Source: CAZJZH01 sp964550465 (lineage in GTDB: Bacteria > Patescibacteriota > Patescibacteriia > JACRDY01). Taken from it: a DNA stretch of 14,852 nt. Position 1 is the stretch's first letter; the number at the start of each line of letters is the position of its first letter. Location of the stretch: NCBI GenBank assembly GCA_964550465.1, contig CAZJZH010000026.1:1-14852 (forward strand), written 5' to 3'. A model generated the notes under the pieces. It had not been told where the DNA came from and did not search any database. It saw only the letters and a program-made list of their open reading frames with translations. Below are positions 1-6,969 of this stretch, in pieces. Both the position numbers and the translations under genes were made by a program.

Positions 1-50
1 ACCCCTATACAGTCGAGGATTTAGAGCTGGCATTAGCAGAAATGGAGTAA
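1..50 (+). CDS. C-terminal end of an unidentified protein (partial)
   Basis: The frame with codons at 3-5, 6-8 and so on reads PYTVEDLELALAEME and then TAA at 48-50, so the window opens inside a gene. Fifteen residues are too few to assign a family; the visible end is acidic and probably helical. The next gene starts 3 bases after the stop, and the GGAG at 44-47 inside this gene's last codons is well placed as its ribosome binding site. The two are therefore probably cotranscribed and translationally coupled. Confidence 0.6.
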   Translation, partial: PYTVEDLELALAEME

Positions 51-53
51 CCT

Positions 54-368
54 ATGAATTTCTTCAAAAAGTGGCGCGCTAAACAAGCGGCGGAGATGGA
101 TCGCCTGACTGCTGAACGAGACGCTGCCAAACAAGCGGCTGAAGACGCCTACCAAGATTTACTGACTGCCCAGCAAGCAGCAGCTGAGCGGCCACGGCAA
201 AGGGCAGCTCAGGCAGCAGCTGAAGAAGCGGCTCACCAAGAAATGATGGCTGAGTATGAGCGTCGGCAGGCTGTCCGCGATGCTGAGAGAGCAGAGCTAG
301 AAAAAAGAAAGGCGGCAGCGGAAGCGCAAATTGCGGCTCTGCGCCGTGACATTGATCAGACGGAGTAA
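54..368 (+). CDS. Small Ala/Glu-rich coiled-coil protein
   Basis: This 104-residue protein begins with a short basic segment (MNFFKKWRAK) and is then dominated by Ala, Glu, Arg and Gln with heptad-like spacing to the end, as expected for one long coiled coil. There is no signal peptide, membrane segment or catalytic motif. The ATG at 54 has GGAG six bases upstream (44-47), which fixes the start. It follows the preceding gene by 3 bases and precedes the dehydrogenase by 17 bases, so it sits in an operon. Proteins of this composition are often structural or scaffold proteins, but that is inference and no specific role is proposed. The low-complexity composition would make similarity searches unreliable. 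Confidence 0.75.
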   Translation: MNFFKKWRAKQAAEMDRLTAERDAAKQAAEDAYQDLLTAQQAAAERPRQRAAQAAAEEAAHQEMMAEYERRQAVRDAERAELEKRKAAAEAQIAALRRDIDQTE

Positions 369-385
369 ATTAGGGCGTTAGGTAT

Positions 386-1200
386 ATGAAAAAAGTAATT
401 CTCATCACCGGTGCTACTTCTGGTATCGGTATGGCAAGTGTTAAGGCCTTAGTGGCTGACGGGCATACTGTCTACGCTGGCAGCCGCCACCATAACAATC
501 AAGACATCGCCGCCATCGGCGCTGAACCTGTCTATATTGAAATGACTGATGAGCAGTCGCTGGTTAGCGCTGTGACCCAGATTATCAGTCAACATGGGCG
601 AATCGACGTATTGTTCAATAANNNNNNNNNNTGTTTGGTCCGGTAGAAGAAATTTCACTCACACAGGCGCGACAGCAGTTTGAGGTTAATCTCTTCGGCT
701 TAGCCCGCCTGACGCAGCTGGTCCTACCACATATGCGACAACAGGGCAGCGGTACTATTATCAACACATCTTCGATTGGCGGTAAAATATACACGCCACT
801 GGGAGCATGGTACCATGCCACAAAACACGCCCTAGAAGGCTGGTCTGACTGCCTACGCCTCGAGCTGAAACCTCTCGGGATCAATGTGGTCATTATTGAG
901 CCGGGATTGATTGAAACAAACTTCAACAGCACGGCCATGAAAAGTACCGACCACCTCGACAGCGCCGGCGCCTACCAAGACCTCATTGGTGGCATGAAAA
1001 AAGTTGGTCAACTTCAGGGTGCGGGGTCACCGCCAGCTGTGGTGGCTGATGTTGTCGCAAAAGTAGTAGCTACTGACCAACCGAAGACCCGCTACCATGT
1101 TGGCAGATTGGCCGGTATCCTGCTATTTGTACGGCGTTATGTCAGTGACCGTTTCTTTGACCGTTTTATTATGAGTCAGTTAAAAAAAGTGGTGAAGTAA
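386..1200 (+). CDS. Short-chain dehydrogenase/reductase (SDR), interrupted by assembly gap
   Basis: A classical SDR oxidoreductase with a Rossmann fold. The N-terminal part carries the cofactor motif TGATSGIG (residues 8-15) and ends at VLFN just before the N run. The C-terminal part resumes with LFGPVEE, then INTSS, the catalytic pair YHATK (Tyr-x-x-x-Lys) and the post-catalytic EPG motif. The two parts are in different frames (386-621 versus 632-1200), and the 10 N lie exactly where families of this type have NNAG plus a short linker. The frame break is therefore best read as a mis-sized gap and not as a pseudogene. The substrate cannot be read from sequence; the relatives I recall act on small carbonyl or hydroxyl compounds with NAD(P)H. 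The stop is 10 bases before the P-loop gene. Confidence 0.85.
622..631. other. Assembly gap of 10 N
   Basis: Ten undetermined bases lie inside the SDR gene. Matching the usual SDR stretch (Asn-Asn-Ala-Gly-x-Gly-Leu-Phe-Gly) to the flanks suggests about 14 missing bases, not 10. That would also restore a single reading frame. Confidence 0.97.
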
Positions 1201-1210
1201 CGCGACGGCT

Positions 1211-1840
1211 ATGATATATCTGATTGGTGGACCACCTCGCTGTGGTAAAAGCACACTAGCTAAAAAAATTGCCCGTAAAAAGAGGATTTCTTGGATTTCT
1301 GCAGATAGTCTCGAATCTATTGCTGTAGTCTATACACCAAAGTCAGCCCAAATAAAAAAATTTCCCAAGACAATGATGCGTCGTCAGACCAAGCAGAGCA
1401 ATGACGCTATGTATAATCGCTATACACCACAACAAGTCGCTACTGCCTACAAACAACAATCATTGGCTACCTGGCCAGCCGTTGAACAGCTAGTAGCAGC
1501 AACACTCCGCGCTGATCAAGACCTAGTGATTGAGGGTCATCAACTGCACCCAAAGCTTATGCATATGTTGATAGAGCGGCATGGTCAGCGATCCATTACA
1601 GCGACAATTATTATGCGCCGCGACATTACACAGACTGCCATAGACGCGCGGAAGAATACTGCGCCGGACGACTGGTTTATCGCAAAAACTACCGACCCCG
1701 CCACTGATTACAAAATAGCTGAGATGATTGTTCGTTACGGCGCTTACCTAGAAAAAGAGGCGGACAAATATACTATTCCTGTTACCGCGATCGACGACGC
1801 ATTTCATAAAACCATCAACAACCTCGCTCAATCGCTGTAG
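1211..1840 (+). CDS. P-loop NTPase, kinase-like
   Basis: A 209-residue protein with a textbook Walker A motif at its N-terminus, GGPPRCGKST (residues 6-15), directly after a hydrophobic first strand. The rest has the look of small-molecule kinases: a possible second strand, DLVIEGHQL, in the middle, and an Arg-rich segment (MRRDITQTAIDARKN) that could be a lid region. The size suits shikimate-kinase or zeta-toxin-like nucleotide-dependent phosphotransferases, or 2-phosphoglycerate-kinase-like proteins, but the substrate cannot be told. The ATG at 1211 begins right before the P-loop strand, so there is no room for a later start. No clear Shine-Dalgarno is seen; it follows the SDR by 10 bases and is probably translated from the same transcript. 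Confidence 0.75.
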   Translation: MIYLIGGPPRCGKSTLAKKIARKKRISWISADSLESIAVVYTPKSAQIKKFPKTMMRRQTKQSNDAMYNRYTPQQVATAYKQQSLATWPAVEQLVAATLRADQDLVIEGHQLHPKLMHMLIERHGQRSITATIIMRRDITQTAIDARKNTAPDDWFIAKTTDPATDYKIAEMIVRYGAYLEKEADKYTIPVTAIDDAFHKTINNLAQSL

Positions 1841-1843
1841 CTG

Positions 1844-1852
1844 TGCTATACT
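1844..1852 (+). promoter_or_regulatory. Extended -10 promoter (TGCTATACT)
   Basis: TGCTATACT fits an extended -10 element (TGn followed by TATACT). The expected start near 1859 would leave a leader of about 25 bases before the ATG at 1884. No convincing -35 is visible, which is common for extended -10 promoters. The same nine-base form recurs at 4211 and 9801. Confidence 0.55.
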
Positions 1853-1883
1853 GTAGCTCACATCAATAATTGTTAGTATAGCT

Positions 1884-2237
1884 ATGGCCAACATCCAAGA
1901 GATCTTTGATCGCATGCAGGCAACGAAAAAAGAACAACGTGAGCTGAAAAAAGTCTACCGTGACAGCTTAGCCAACTCAGCTAGCTACCAGCGGGTAGTT
2001 GAAGATTTAAAGGCTCTAAAAGAAAAGAAAAAGGACTTAGAACAAGCTATCAAAGACGACATGCGTTCAGAATTCGACAAACTAGAGCGCTTAAAAGTTG
2101 ACCTAGAAAGCGACAAGGAGCTGATCAACGACCTGGCACTCAACCAGATGCTCAAAGGTCAAGCTATCGATATCAAGGATCAACACGAGAATCAGTACGA
2201 GCCCATTTTCTCAGTCAAGTTTAAAAAAATTGGCTAA
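1884..2237 (+). CDS. Small charged coiled-coil protein, unknown function
   Basis: A 117-residue protein, very rich in Lys, Glu, Asp and Leu. Residues from about 10 to 85 look like a helical hairpin or coiled coil (KKEQRELKKVYRD, then KALKEKKKDLEQAIKDD). A short non-helical C-terminal tail ends in FSVKFKKIG. There is no membrane segment, signal peptide or catalytic motif. I recall similar small proteins from other Patescibacteria but cannot name a family. It has its own extended -10 promoter at 1844-1852 and a leader without Shine-Dalgarno. It is followed by a structured intergenic element that ends at typA, so the two genes may or may not share a transcript. Confidence 0.75.
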   Translation: MANIQEIFDRMQATKKEQRELKKVYRDSLANSASYQRVVEDLKALKEKKKDLEQAIKDDMRSEFDKLERLKVDLESDKELINDLALNQMLKGQAIDIKDQHENQYEPIFSVKFKKIG

Positions 2238-2252
2238 CCAAGAACAATTGAC

Positions 2253-2326
2253 AAAAATCCCCCCGAGCGGTAGGCTTAGCCTGATTTGCGGTGTCTGGAC
2301 CGCCTTCCCGTTGTCGGGGATTTTTT
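2253..2326 (+). promoter_or_regulatory. Structured intergenic element with alternative terminator hairpins, upstream of typA
   Basis: A 10-bp outer stem (AAAAATCCCC at 2253-2262 with GGGGATTTTT at 2316-2325) encloses two local hairpins: AGGC/GCCT at 2272-2282 and GCGGT/ACCGC at 2288-2303. A competing small hairpin (CCCG/CGGG, 2307-2318, loop TTGT) is followed by GATTTTTT and looks like an intrinsic terminator. The outer stem uses the same 3' bases, including the T-run, so the two folds exclude each other. It is at least a terminator after the upstream gene. The exclusive pairing also allows an attenuator for typA, whose ATG lies 10 bases downstream. Confidence 0.55.
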
Positions 2327-2335
2327 ATTACTACT

Positions 2336-4171
2336 ATGGATATTCGTAACATCGCCATTATCGCTCACGTTGACCACGGTAAAACCACCTTGGTGGACGC
2401 TTTGTTGCGTCAATCAAAAACCAAGCTCGATAAAGAGTCAGCCACTGGTGATCTGATCATGGACTCCAATGACCTGGAGCGCGAACGGGGCATTACCATT
2501 TTTTCTAAAAACGCCTCAGTCAACTGGCAGGGTACAAAGATTAATATTATTGATACGCCGGGTCACGCTGACTTTGGTGGGGAAGTGGAGCGCGTCCTGT
2601 CTATGGCTGACGCTTGCTTGCTATTAGTTGACGCCAAAGAAGGGCCGATGCCGCAAACACGGTTTGTCCTCAAGCATGCCCTCCAGATGGGCCTACAGAT
2701 CATTGTGGTTATTAACAAGATCGATAAGCCGGATGCTGATGTTGATCAGGCTATTAATAAGACCTTTGACTTGTTTGTAGAGCTCGGTGCTAATGATGCT
2801 ACCCTGGACTTTCCTATTATTTACGCTGCTGCTCGTGACGGTAAAGCCGGATTAGAACCAGACTTAGCTGCTATGACGGACATTAGCCCCGTCTTTGAAA
2901 CAATCATTCACAAGGTGCCACCAGCCGCTGGTGACCCTAATAAGCCACTGCAGCTACTGGTAACCTCCCTGGGTATGGACGATTTTCGTGGCCGTATTGC
3001 TATTGGTCGCATCCATAATGGGGTACTGAAAGCTGGACAGGATGTAATCCATATCACCCGCACTGGTCAACAGCACAAGTGTCGTTTGACGGCACTGATG
3101 ACCTTTGAGGGTTTGCAGCGCATTGACAGTACCGCGGCCCAAGCTGGCGATATTATCGCTATTGCTGGTATACCTGACGTAACGATTGGTGAAACTATCG
3201 CTGACACCGACCAACCCAGCGCCTTGCCACTACTCTCCATTGAAGAGCCAACCGTCAAGGTTGTCTTCCGGGTGAATGACTCACCCTTTGCTGGTCAAGA
3301 GGGGACCTTTGTTACTTCCCGACAAATTGAAGCGCGACTGCTCAAAGAACTGGAAACAGACATGGCGCTACGCGTCTCGGTGGAAGGGGATGGTACCTGG
3401 GTGGTATCCGGGCGTGGTGAACTGCACATGGCTATTTTGATTGAACGGTTGCGCCGCGAAGGCTATGAGTTGCAAGTTTCTCGTCCTCAAGTCATCACTA
3501 AAACCGTTGATGGTAAAACACTGACTCCCTTTGAGTATGTGTCCATTGAAACGCCGGAAGCCTACGCCGGTACGGTCATTCAAAAACTAGGCAGTCGCCG
3601 AGGGGAGATGCAAGATATGAGGACTGAGGCAGGTACTACCTACCTGGAGTTTATTGTCCCCACTAAAGGGTTGTTGGGTTACCGGTCAGAATTCTTAACC
3701 GATACTCATGGATTGGGCTTGATTCATAGCACCTTCCATGACTACCAACCTGACCCAGGTAACTGGCAGCAACGTGAGCAGGGCTCACTGGTGGCTCATG
3801 AAACCGGCCAAACTAATCTCTACGGCCTGCTCAATATCCAGAGCCGCGGCACACTCTTCTTTGGTCCTGGTGTGGCGGTCTATGAGGGTCAAGTAGTGGG
3901 GCAGAGCACGCGGCCCGGTGATATTCGCGTCAATGTTTGTAAGGCTAAGCAGCTAACCAACATGCGCTCCAAGGGTGACGGTAGTGCTGAGCATTTTAAT
4001 ACGCCTAAAGAAATGGACCTGGAAGATGCCTTAGAGTATATTGCTGATGATGAACTGGTAGAAGTAACGCCTGAAAACATCCGCATTCGCAAACTCTTCT
4101 TAACCGAACTAGCTGCCAAACAGCATAAACAAGCCCTTGACCAAGCCCGTGCAGCTGAACTGGCCAAATAA
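2336..4171 (+). CDS. typA: Translational GTPase TypA/BipA
   Basis: A ribosome-associated GTPase of the EF-G/LepA superfamily, involved in ribosome assembly and stress adaptation in other bacteria. G motifs are complete: AHVDHGKTTL (10-19), RGITI, DTPGHADFGGEVERV and NKID. The middle carries the beta-barrel domain and the later EF-G-like domains, with GRGELHMAILIERLRREGYE and the GLLGYRSEFLTDT region typical of the family's C-terminal half. From the ATG at 2336 it is 611 residues, close to E. coli BipA (about 607). The frame stays open upstream to a GTG at 2291, but that codon lies inside the terminator-like hairpins and would add 15 residues unlike the family, so 2336 is preferred. No Shine-Dalgarno is visible. 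A terminator follows at 4189. Confidence 0.97.
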   Translation: MDIRNIAIIAHVDHGKTTLVDALLRQSKTKLDKESATGDLIMDSNDLERERGITIFSKNASVNWQGTKINIIDTPGHADFGGEVERVLSMADACLLLVDAKEGPMPQTRFVLKHALQMGLQIIVVINKIDKPDADVDQAINKTFDLFVELGANDATLDFPIIYAAARDGKAGLEPDLAAMTDISPVFETIIHKVPPAAGDPNKPLQLLVTSLGMDDFRGRIAIGRIHNGVLKAGQDVIHITRTGQQHKCRLTALMTFEGLQRIDSTAAQAGDIIAIAGIPDVTIGETIADTDQPSALPLLSIEEPTVKVVFRVNDSPFAGQEGTFVTSRQIEARLLKELETDMALRVSVEGDGTWVVSGRGELHMAILIERLRREGYELQVSRPQVITKTVDGKTLTPFEYVSIETPEAYAGTVIQKLGSRRGEMQDMRTEAGTTYLEFIVPTKGLLGYRSEFLTDTHGLGLIHSTFHDYQPDPGNWQQREQGSLVAHETGQTNLYGLLNIQSRGTLFFGPGVAVYEGQVVGQSTRPGDIRVNVCKAKQLTNMRSKGDGSAEHFNTPKEMDLEDALEYIADDELVEVTPENIRIRKLFLTELAAKQHKQALDQARAAELAK

Positions 4172-4188
4172 ATAGTAGAAATATACAT

Positions 4189-4211
4189 ACTCCCCATACC
4201 GGGGAGTTTTT
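4189..4211 (+). terminator. Intrinsic terminator after typA
   Basis: ACTCCCC (4189-4195) pairs with GGGGAGT (4201-4207) around the loop ATACC, followed at once by TTTT. It lies 18 bases after the typA stop. The next promoter element (TGCTATACT) begins at 4211, directly on the T-run. Confidence 0.85.
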
Positions 4212-4219
4212 GCTATACT
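4211..4219 (+). promoter_or_regulatory. Extended -10 promoter (TGCTATACT) for the MFS operon
   Basis: TGCTATACT is identical to the element at 1844. Transcription would start near 4226, giving a leader of about 23 bases before the ATG at 4249. That leader shows no Shine-Dalgarno. The -35 region would fall inside the typA terminator, and none is recognisable. Confidence 0.6.
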
Positions 4220-4248
4220 AAGGGCAAAATTAATCAACTCTTGTAGTT

Positions 4249-5454
4249 ATGCAGCTGTTCCACCGTTACCACCACCACGACATGCACACTCTGTTCCAGA
4301 CTGACTTCTGGCGTTTTGAACTATCTATCTGGCTCCACGTCTTAGCGCGGTCCATGATTGCCGTCTTCATTCCTATTTTCTTGTTGACAATGGGCTGGGT
4401 CATCACTGATGTGGTGTTGTTTTACCTCATCTACACCCTTATTGATGTGTCGTTAAATTTCACTGCAAAATGGTTAACTTACAAGCTGGGCGCGCGAATT
4501 GTCCTGATACTAGGCACACTGTCATTTATTGCGTTCTTTGCTTGCTTGTACTCCCTGACAGCCGGCAACTGGGCGCTACTCTTGGCTATGGCGCTGTTCG
4601 CCGCTATATATGACACCTTCTACTGGGTGTCCCACATTTACTACTTCATGGTCTGTGAGAAGAGTCAGGGTAATATCTCCCAAGGGGTCAGTTTTCTCTA
4701 CATTGCCAAGCGAGTAGCTGGGGTACTGGCTCCAGCCATCGGTGCGGTCATTCTGATTTTCTTTAATCAGGACACGTTGACTATCATTAGTGCCATCGCT
4801 TTGGCACTATCAGCACTGCCATTATTTTATATTCACAAAACACCGGACCGGCCAAAAAAACGGCCAAAAACCCTGCGGGAATTTTTCCCAAACGGCCAGG
4901 GGTTGCGGGAATACGTTATCCAAGGACTGTATTCTTTTCACACTGTAGCAGAGGGCATTTTTTGGCCCATCTTTATCTACCTGTTATTTGAGACTGTCGA
5001 ATCAGTGGCGGTCATTCCGATCATTATTTCTATCAGCACCATTATCTTCTCCTACTTTGCTGGCCATATCAAAAAACAACGGCGGCACACCATCATGGCG
5101 CTGGGTGCCTTCCTGATTGCTGCTACCTGGCTGTTGCGCCTAGTAGTAGAAAACAACATCTTCTACTACGGCACCATCTTGCTGATTGGTCTTTTCAGTG
5201 TCCTCGTGACAATTCCGCTGGATAGTGATTTGATGGAAAAAGGCGAGCGCAAAGATCCACTGGCCACCGCCGCCTACCGTAACTTTTTTGCTATGTGGCC
5301 CCGCATCATCCTGTTTGGCGGCCTCTACCTACTGTTAGAAGTCTTCCACGCCAGCTTCTTACTAGCTGCTGCGGCTATGCTGGTGATTATGGCGATGAAT
5401 GTGCTACTGGTGATGAAGAAACCTGTCCAACCACTTAAGGAACCAACCGTTTAA
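4249..5454 (+). CDS. MFS-type multi-pass membrane transporter
   Basis: A 401-residue polytopic membrane protein with about ten to twelve hydrophobic helices and short basic loops. A longer cytoplasmic loop in the middle (HKTPDRPKKRPKTLREFF) separates two halves, the usual major facilitator superfamily plan. The N-terminal half contains the paired helices around RSMIAVFIPIFLLTMGWV; the second half restarts at the REYVIQGLYSFHTVAEG segment. The first residues are His-rich (HRYHHHDMH). The start at 4249 fits the promoter at 4211. Substrate and direction of transport cannot be read from the sequence. It leads an operon with the DUF5671-type protein (19 bases later) and a P-loop protein, ending at the terminator near 6920-6947. 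Confidence 0.8.
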   Translation: MQLFHRYHHHDMHTLFQTDFWRFELSIWLHVLARSMIAVFIPIFLLTMGWVITDVVLFYLIYTLIDVSLNFTAKWLTYKLGARIVLILGTLSFIAFFACLYSLTAGNWALLLAMALFAAIYDTFYWVSHIYYFMVCEKSQGNISQGVSFLYIAKRVAGVLAPAIGAVILIFFNQDTLTIISAIALALSALPLFYIHKTPDRPKKRPKTLREFFPNGQGLREYVIQGLYSFHTVAEGIFWPIFIYLLFETVESVAVIPIIISISTIIFSYFAGHIKKQRRHTIMALGAFLIAATWLLRLVVENNIFYYGTILLIGLFSVLVTIPLDSDLMEKGERKDPLATAAYRNFFAMWPRIILFGGLYLLLEVFHASFLLAAAAMLVIMAMNVLLVMKKPVQPLKEPTV

Positions 5455-5473
5455 TAGGTAACGTATAACCACT

Positions 5474-6400
5474 ATGACCACCCAGCAGACCACTCCGCAA
5501 GATGTCTACCTCCACCTACTGCTGATCATCACCCTGATCATCAGCGTAGTCAGTAGCACCAATTTAATTTTTCAGTATGTCAACACCCTCCTACCAGATC
5601 CATCTGGTGTCAGCGGGGGAGTGGATTGGGGTACTATTCAGTGGTCCAGCGCCAGCCTACTGGTAGCCTTACCGGTCTTTCTGTGGTTATCCCGCTTACT
5701 GGAAAAAATCTTTGCCGCTGACTCACAGCGCCGCAACGTCGTTATCCGTAAATGGCTGGTCTATTTATTACTGCTGGTAGCGGCTATTACTATCATTATT
5801 ACCTTGATCCAAGTAGTAGGAGCCTTCTTTGGCGGTGAGCTAACTACTCAGTTTACTCTGAAAGCGGCCTGGGTACTGGCTGTAGCGGCTGCTATTTTTG
5901 GCTACTACCGCTGGGACTTGCACCGAGATGGCACTACCACGACTAATCGACCAAAGATTATTGGCGTCATCAGTGGCATTATCGGCCTGGCGGCCATCGT
6001 GGCTGGATTTTTCATTATCGGCACACCAGCTGAGCAGCGGCAGTACCGTTTGGATGAAGAGCGAGTTAATGACCTACAAGCCATCCAGAATGATATTCTC
6101 TACACCTATCACTCTGCCGAAGAGGCTTTACCACCAGACAGTGATACGCTGGCTCAGTTACTTAACTATCCACTACCAACTGACCCGGTCACCAACCAGC
6201 CATACCAGTACACCTTAGTTGATGAAAAAACCTTCCAACTCTGTGCTGACTTTGCTGCCGCTACGCCAGATAGTGATCGCAATCAGTACAACTACTACCG
6301 GCCTGTGCCAGTCGGAGAAAGTCCAAACAACTGGAACTGGGATCATCCGGCCGGTAATCACTGTTTCACGCGTATCGTTGAGGCTAAGTCAAAAGAGTAA
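5474..6400 (+). CDS. DUF5671-like membrane protein with pilin-like C-terminal domain
   Basis: A 308-residue protein in two parts. Residues 1-183 hold about five membrane helices (near 12-36, 58-77, 93-118, 130-147, 162-183). The opening TPQDVYLHLLLIITL and the FQYVNTLLPD segment recall the DUF5671 family of Patescibacteria. Residues 184-308 are soluble: after the last helix come RVNDLQAIQNDILYTYHS, a Pro-rich LPPDSD, DPVTNQPYQYT and FQLCADF. This order resembles the globular end of type IV pilin or pseudopilin-like proteins. The assignment to these families is from memory of their patterns. Function is unknown. The gene lies 19 bases after the transporter and 2 bases before the next gene, so it is within one operon. 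Confidence 0.75.
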   Translation: MTTQQTTPQDVYLHLLLIITLIISVVSSTNLIFQYVNTLLPDPSGVSGGVDWGTIQWSSASLLVALPVFLWLSRLLEKIFAADSQRRNVVIRKWLVYLLLLVAAITIIITLIQVVGAFFGGELTTQFTLKAAWVLAVAAAIFGYYRWDLHRDGTTTTNRPKIIGVISGIIGLAAIVAGFFIIGTPAEQRQYRLDEERVNDLQAIQNDILYTYHSAEEALPPDSDTLAQLLNYPLPTDPVTNQPYQYTLVDEKTFQLCADFAAATPDSDRNQYNYYRPVPVGESPNNWNWDHPAGNHCFTRIVEAKSKE

Positions 6401-6402
6401 GT

Positions 6403-6936
6403 ATGGCTGAACGTCCCTACATCATTACCTTTGCTGGACCGATCGGGGTATCAAAAACACCTATCAGTCATTATCTTAGTATTCATTTAGGACTGCCGAT
6501 TTATAACAATGACGCGGTACGCAGCGAGATTATTCAGGACCTCGGCACTTTTGACCAGCACGCGTTTGAACAACGGCGTAATCAGCGCTTGCAGCTAGTA
6601 CTGAGTCAACAACGACCAGTCATTATTGACGCCAGTATTGATCGTCGCTGGGCTGACTCGGCACCCCAACTAGCTAACGCTGGGTTCGATGCTTGCATTA
6701 TCAGCATTGATATTGAGCGGCCATTTTTACAAAAACTCTATCAAGACAAAGGGTTCACCGAGGGTATACCACAGATTGATCGACTACTGACTGAACACCA
6801 ACAGTTCTTAGCCCGATACGGTGACCAAGTAGCTGTCCACATCACTGAAGAAAATTTCCCACAGCGATTAGCGGTAGCCCTAACGGGCGTCCAACAATGG
6901 CTAGAGCAACGCTCATTAAAAAACTCCTCAACCTGA
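6403..6936 (+). CDS. P-loop NTPase-like protein with deviant Walker A (GPIGVSKT)
   Basis: A 177-residue protein. Residues 6-11 form a hydrophobic strand followed by GPIGVSKT (12-19), where the normal Gly before the Lys of Walker A is Ser17. The next segment, HLGLPIYNNDAVRSEI, and the strand PVIIDASIDRRW (Walker B-like) match the general plan of small P-loop kinases. I recall related Patescibacterial proteins with the same SKT form, which suggests a family variant and not damage. It starts 2 bases after the preceding stop, with AGAG at 6394-6397 as a possible ribosome site. Its stop codon TGA (6934-6936) lies inside the terminator hairpin. The substrate is unknown. Confidence 0.7.
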   Translation: MAERPYIITFAGPIGVSKTPISHYLSIHLGLPIYNNDAVRSEIIQDLGTFDQHAFEQRRNQRLQLVLSQQRPVIIDASIDRRWADSAPQLANAGFDACIISIDIERPFLQKLYQDKGFTEGIPQIDRLLTEHQQFLARYGDQVAVHITEENFPQRLAVALTGVQQWLEQRSLKNSST

Positions 6937-6947
6937 GGAGTTTTTTT
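6918..6947 (+). terminator. Bidirectional intrinsic terminator overlapping a stop codon
   Basis: AAACTCCTCA (6921-6930) pairs with TGAGGAGTTT (6934-6943) around the loop ACC, extended by the flanking A-run and T-run (T to 6947). The same hairpin read on the minus strand is also flanked by a T-run, so it can stop transcripts from both the + operon and the convergent gene ending at 6970. The 5' arm encodes the last residues of the upstream protein and the 3' arm begins with its TGA stop. Confidence 0.9.
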
Positions 6948-6969
6948 AATCTTGTAGACTGCGTAGCGT

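Noticed and set aside
386..1200. Frameshifted pseudogene interpretation of the SDR
   Set aside because: The frame change coincides exactly with the 10 N gap, and all catalytic and cofactor motifs are present on the two sides.
2248..2276. TTGACA (2248) with TAGGCT 17 bases later as a typA promoter
   Set aside because: The -10 matches only three of six positions and the TTGACA overlaps the outer stem. It is kept as a possibility but is too weak to list.
2291..2335. GTG at 2291 as the start of TypA, adding 15 residues
   Set aside because: The codon lies inside the terminator-like hairpins and the extension does not resemble TypA N-termini. ATG 2336 gives the expected MDIRNIAIIAHVDHGKTTL beginning.
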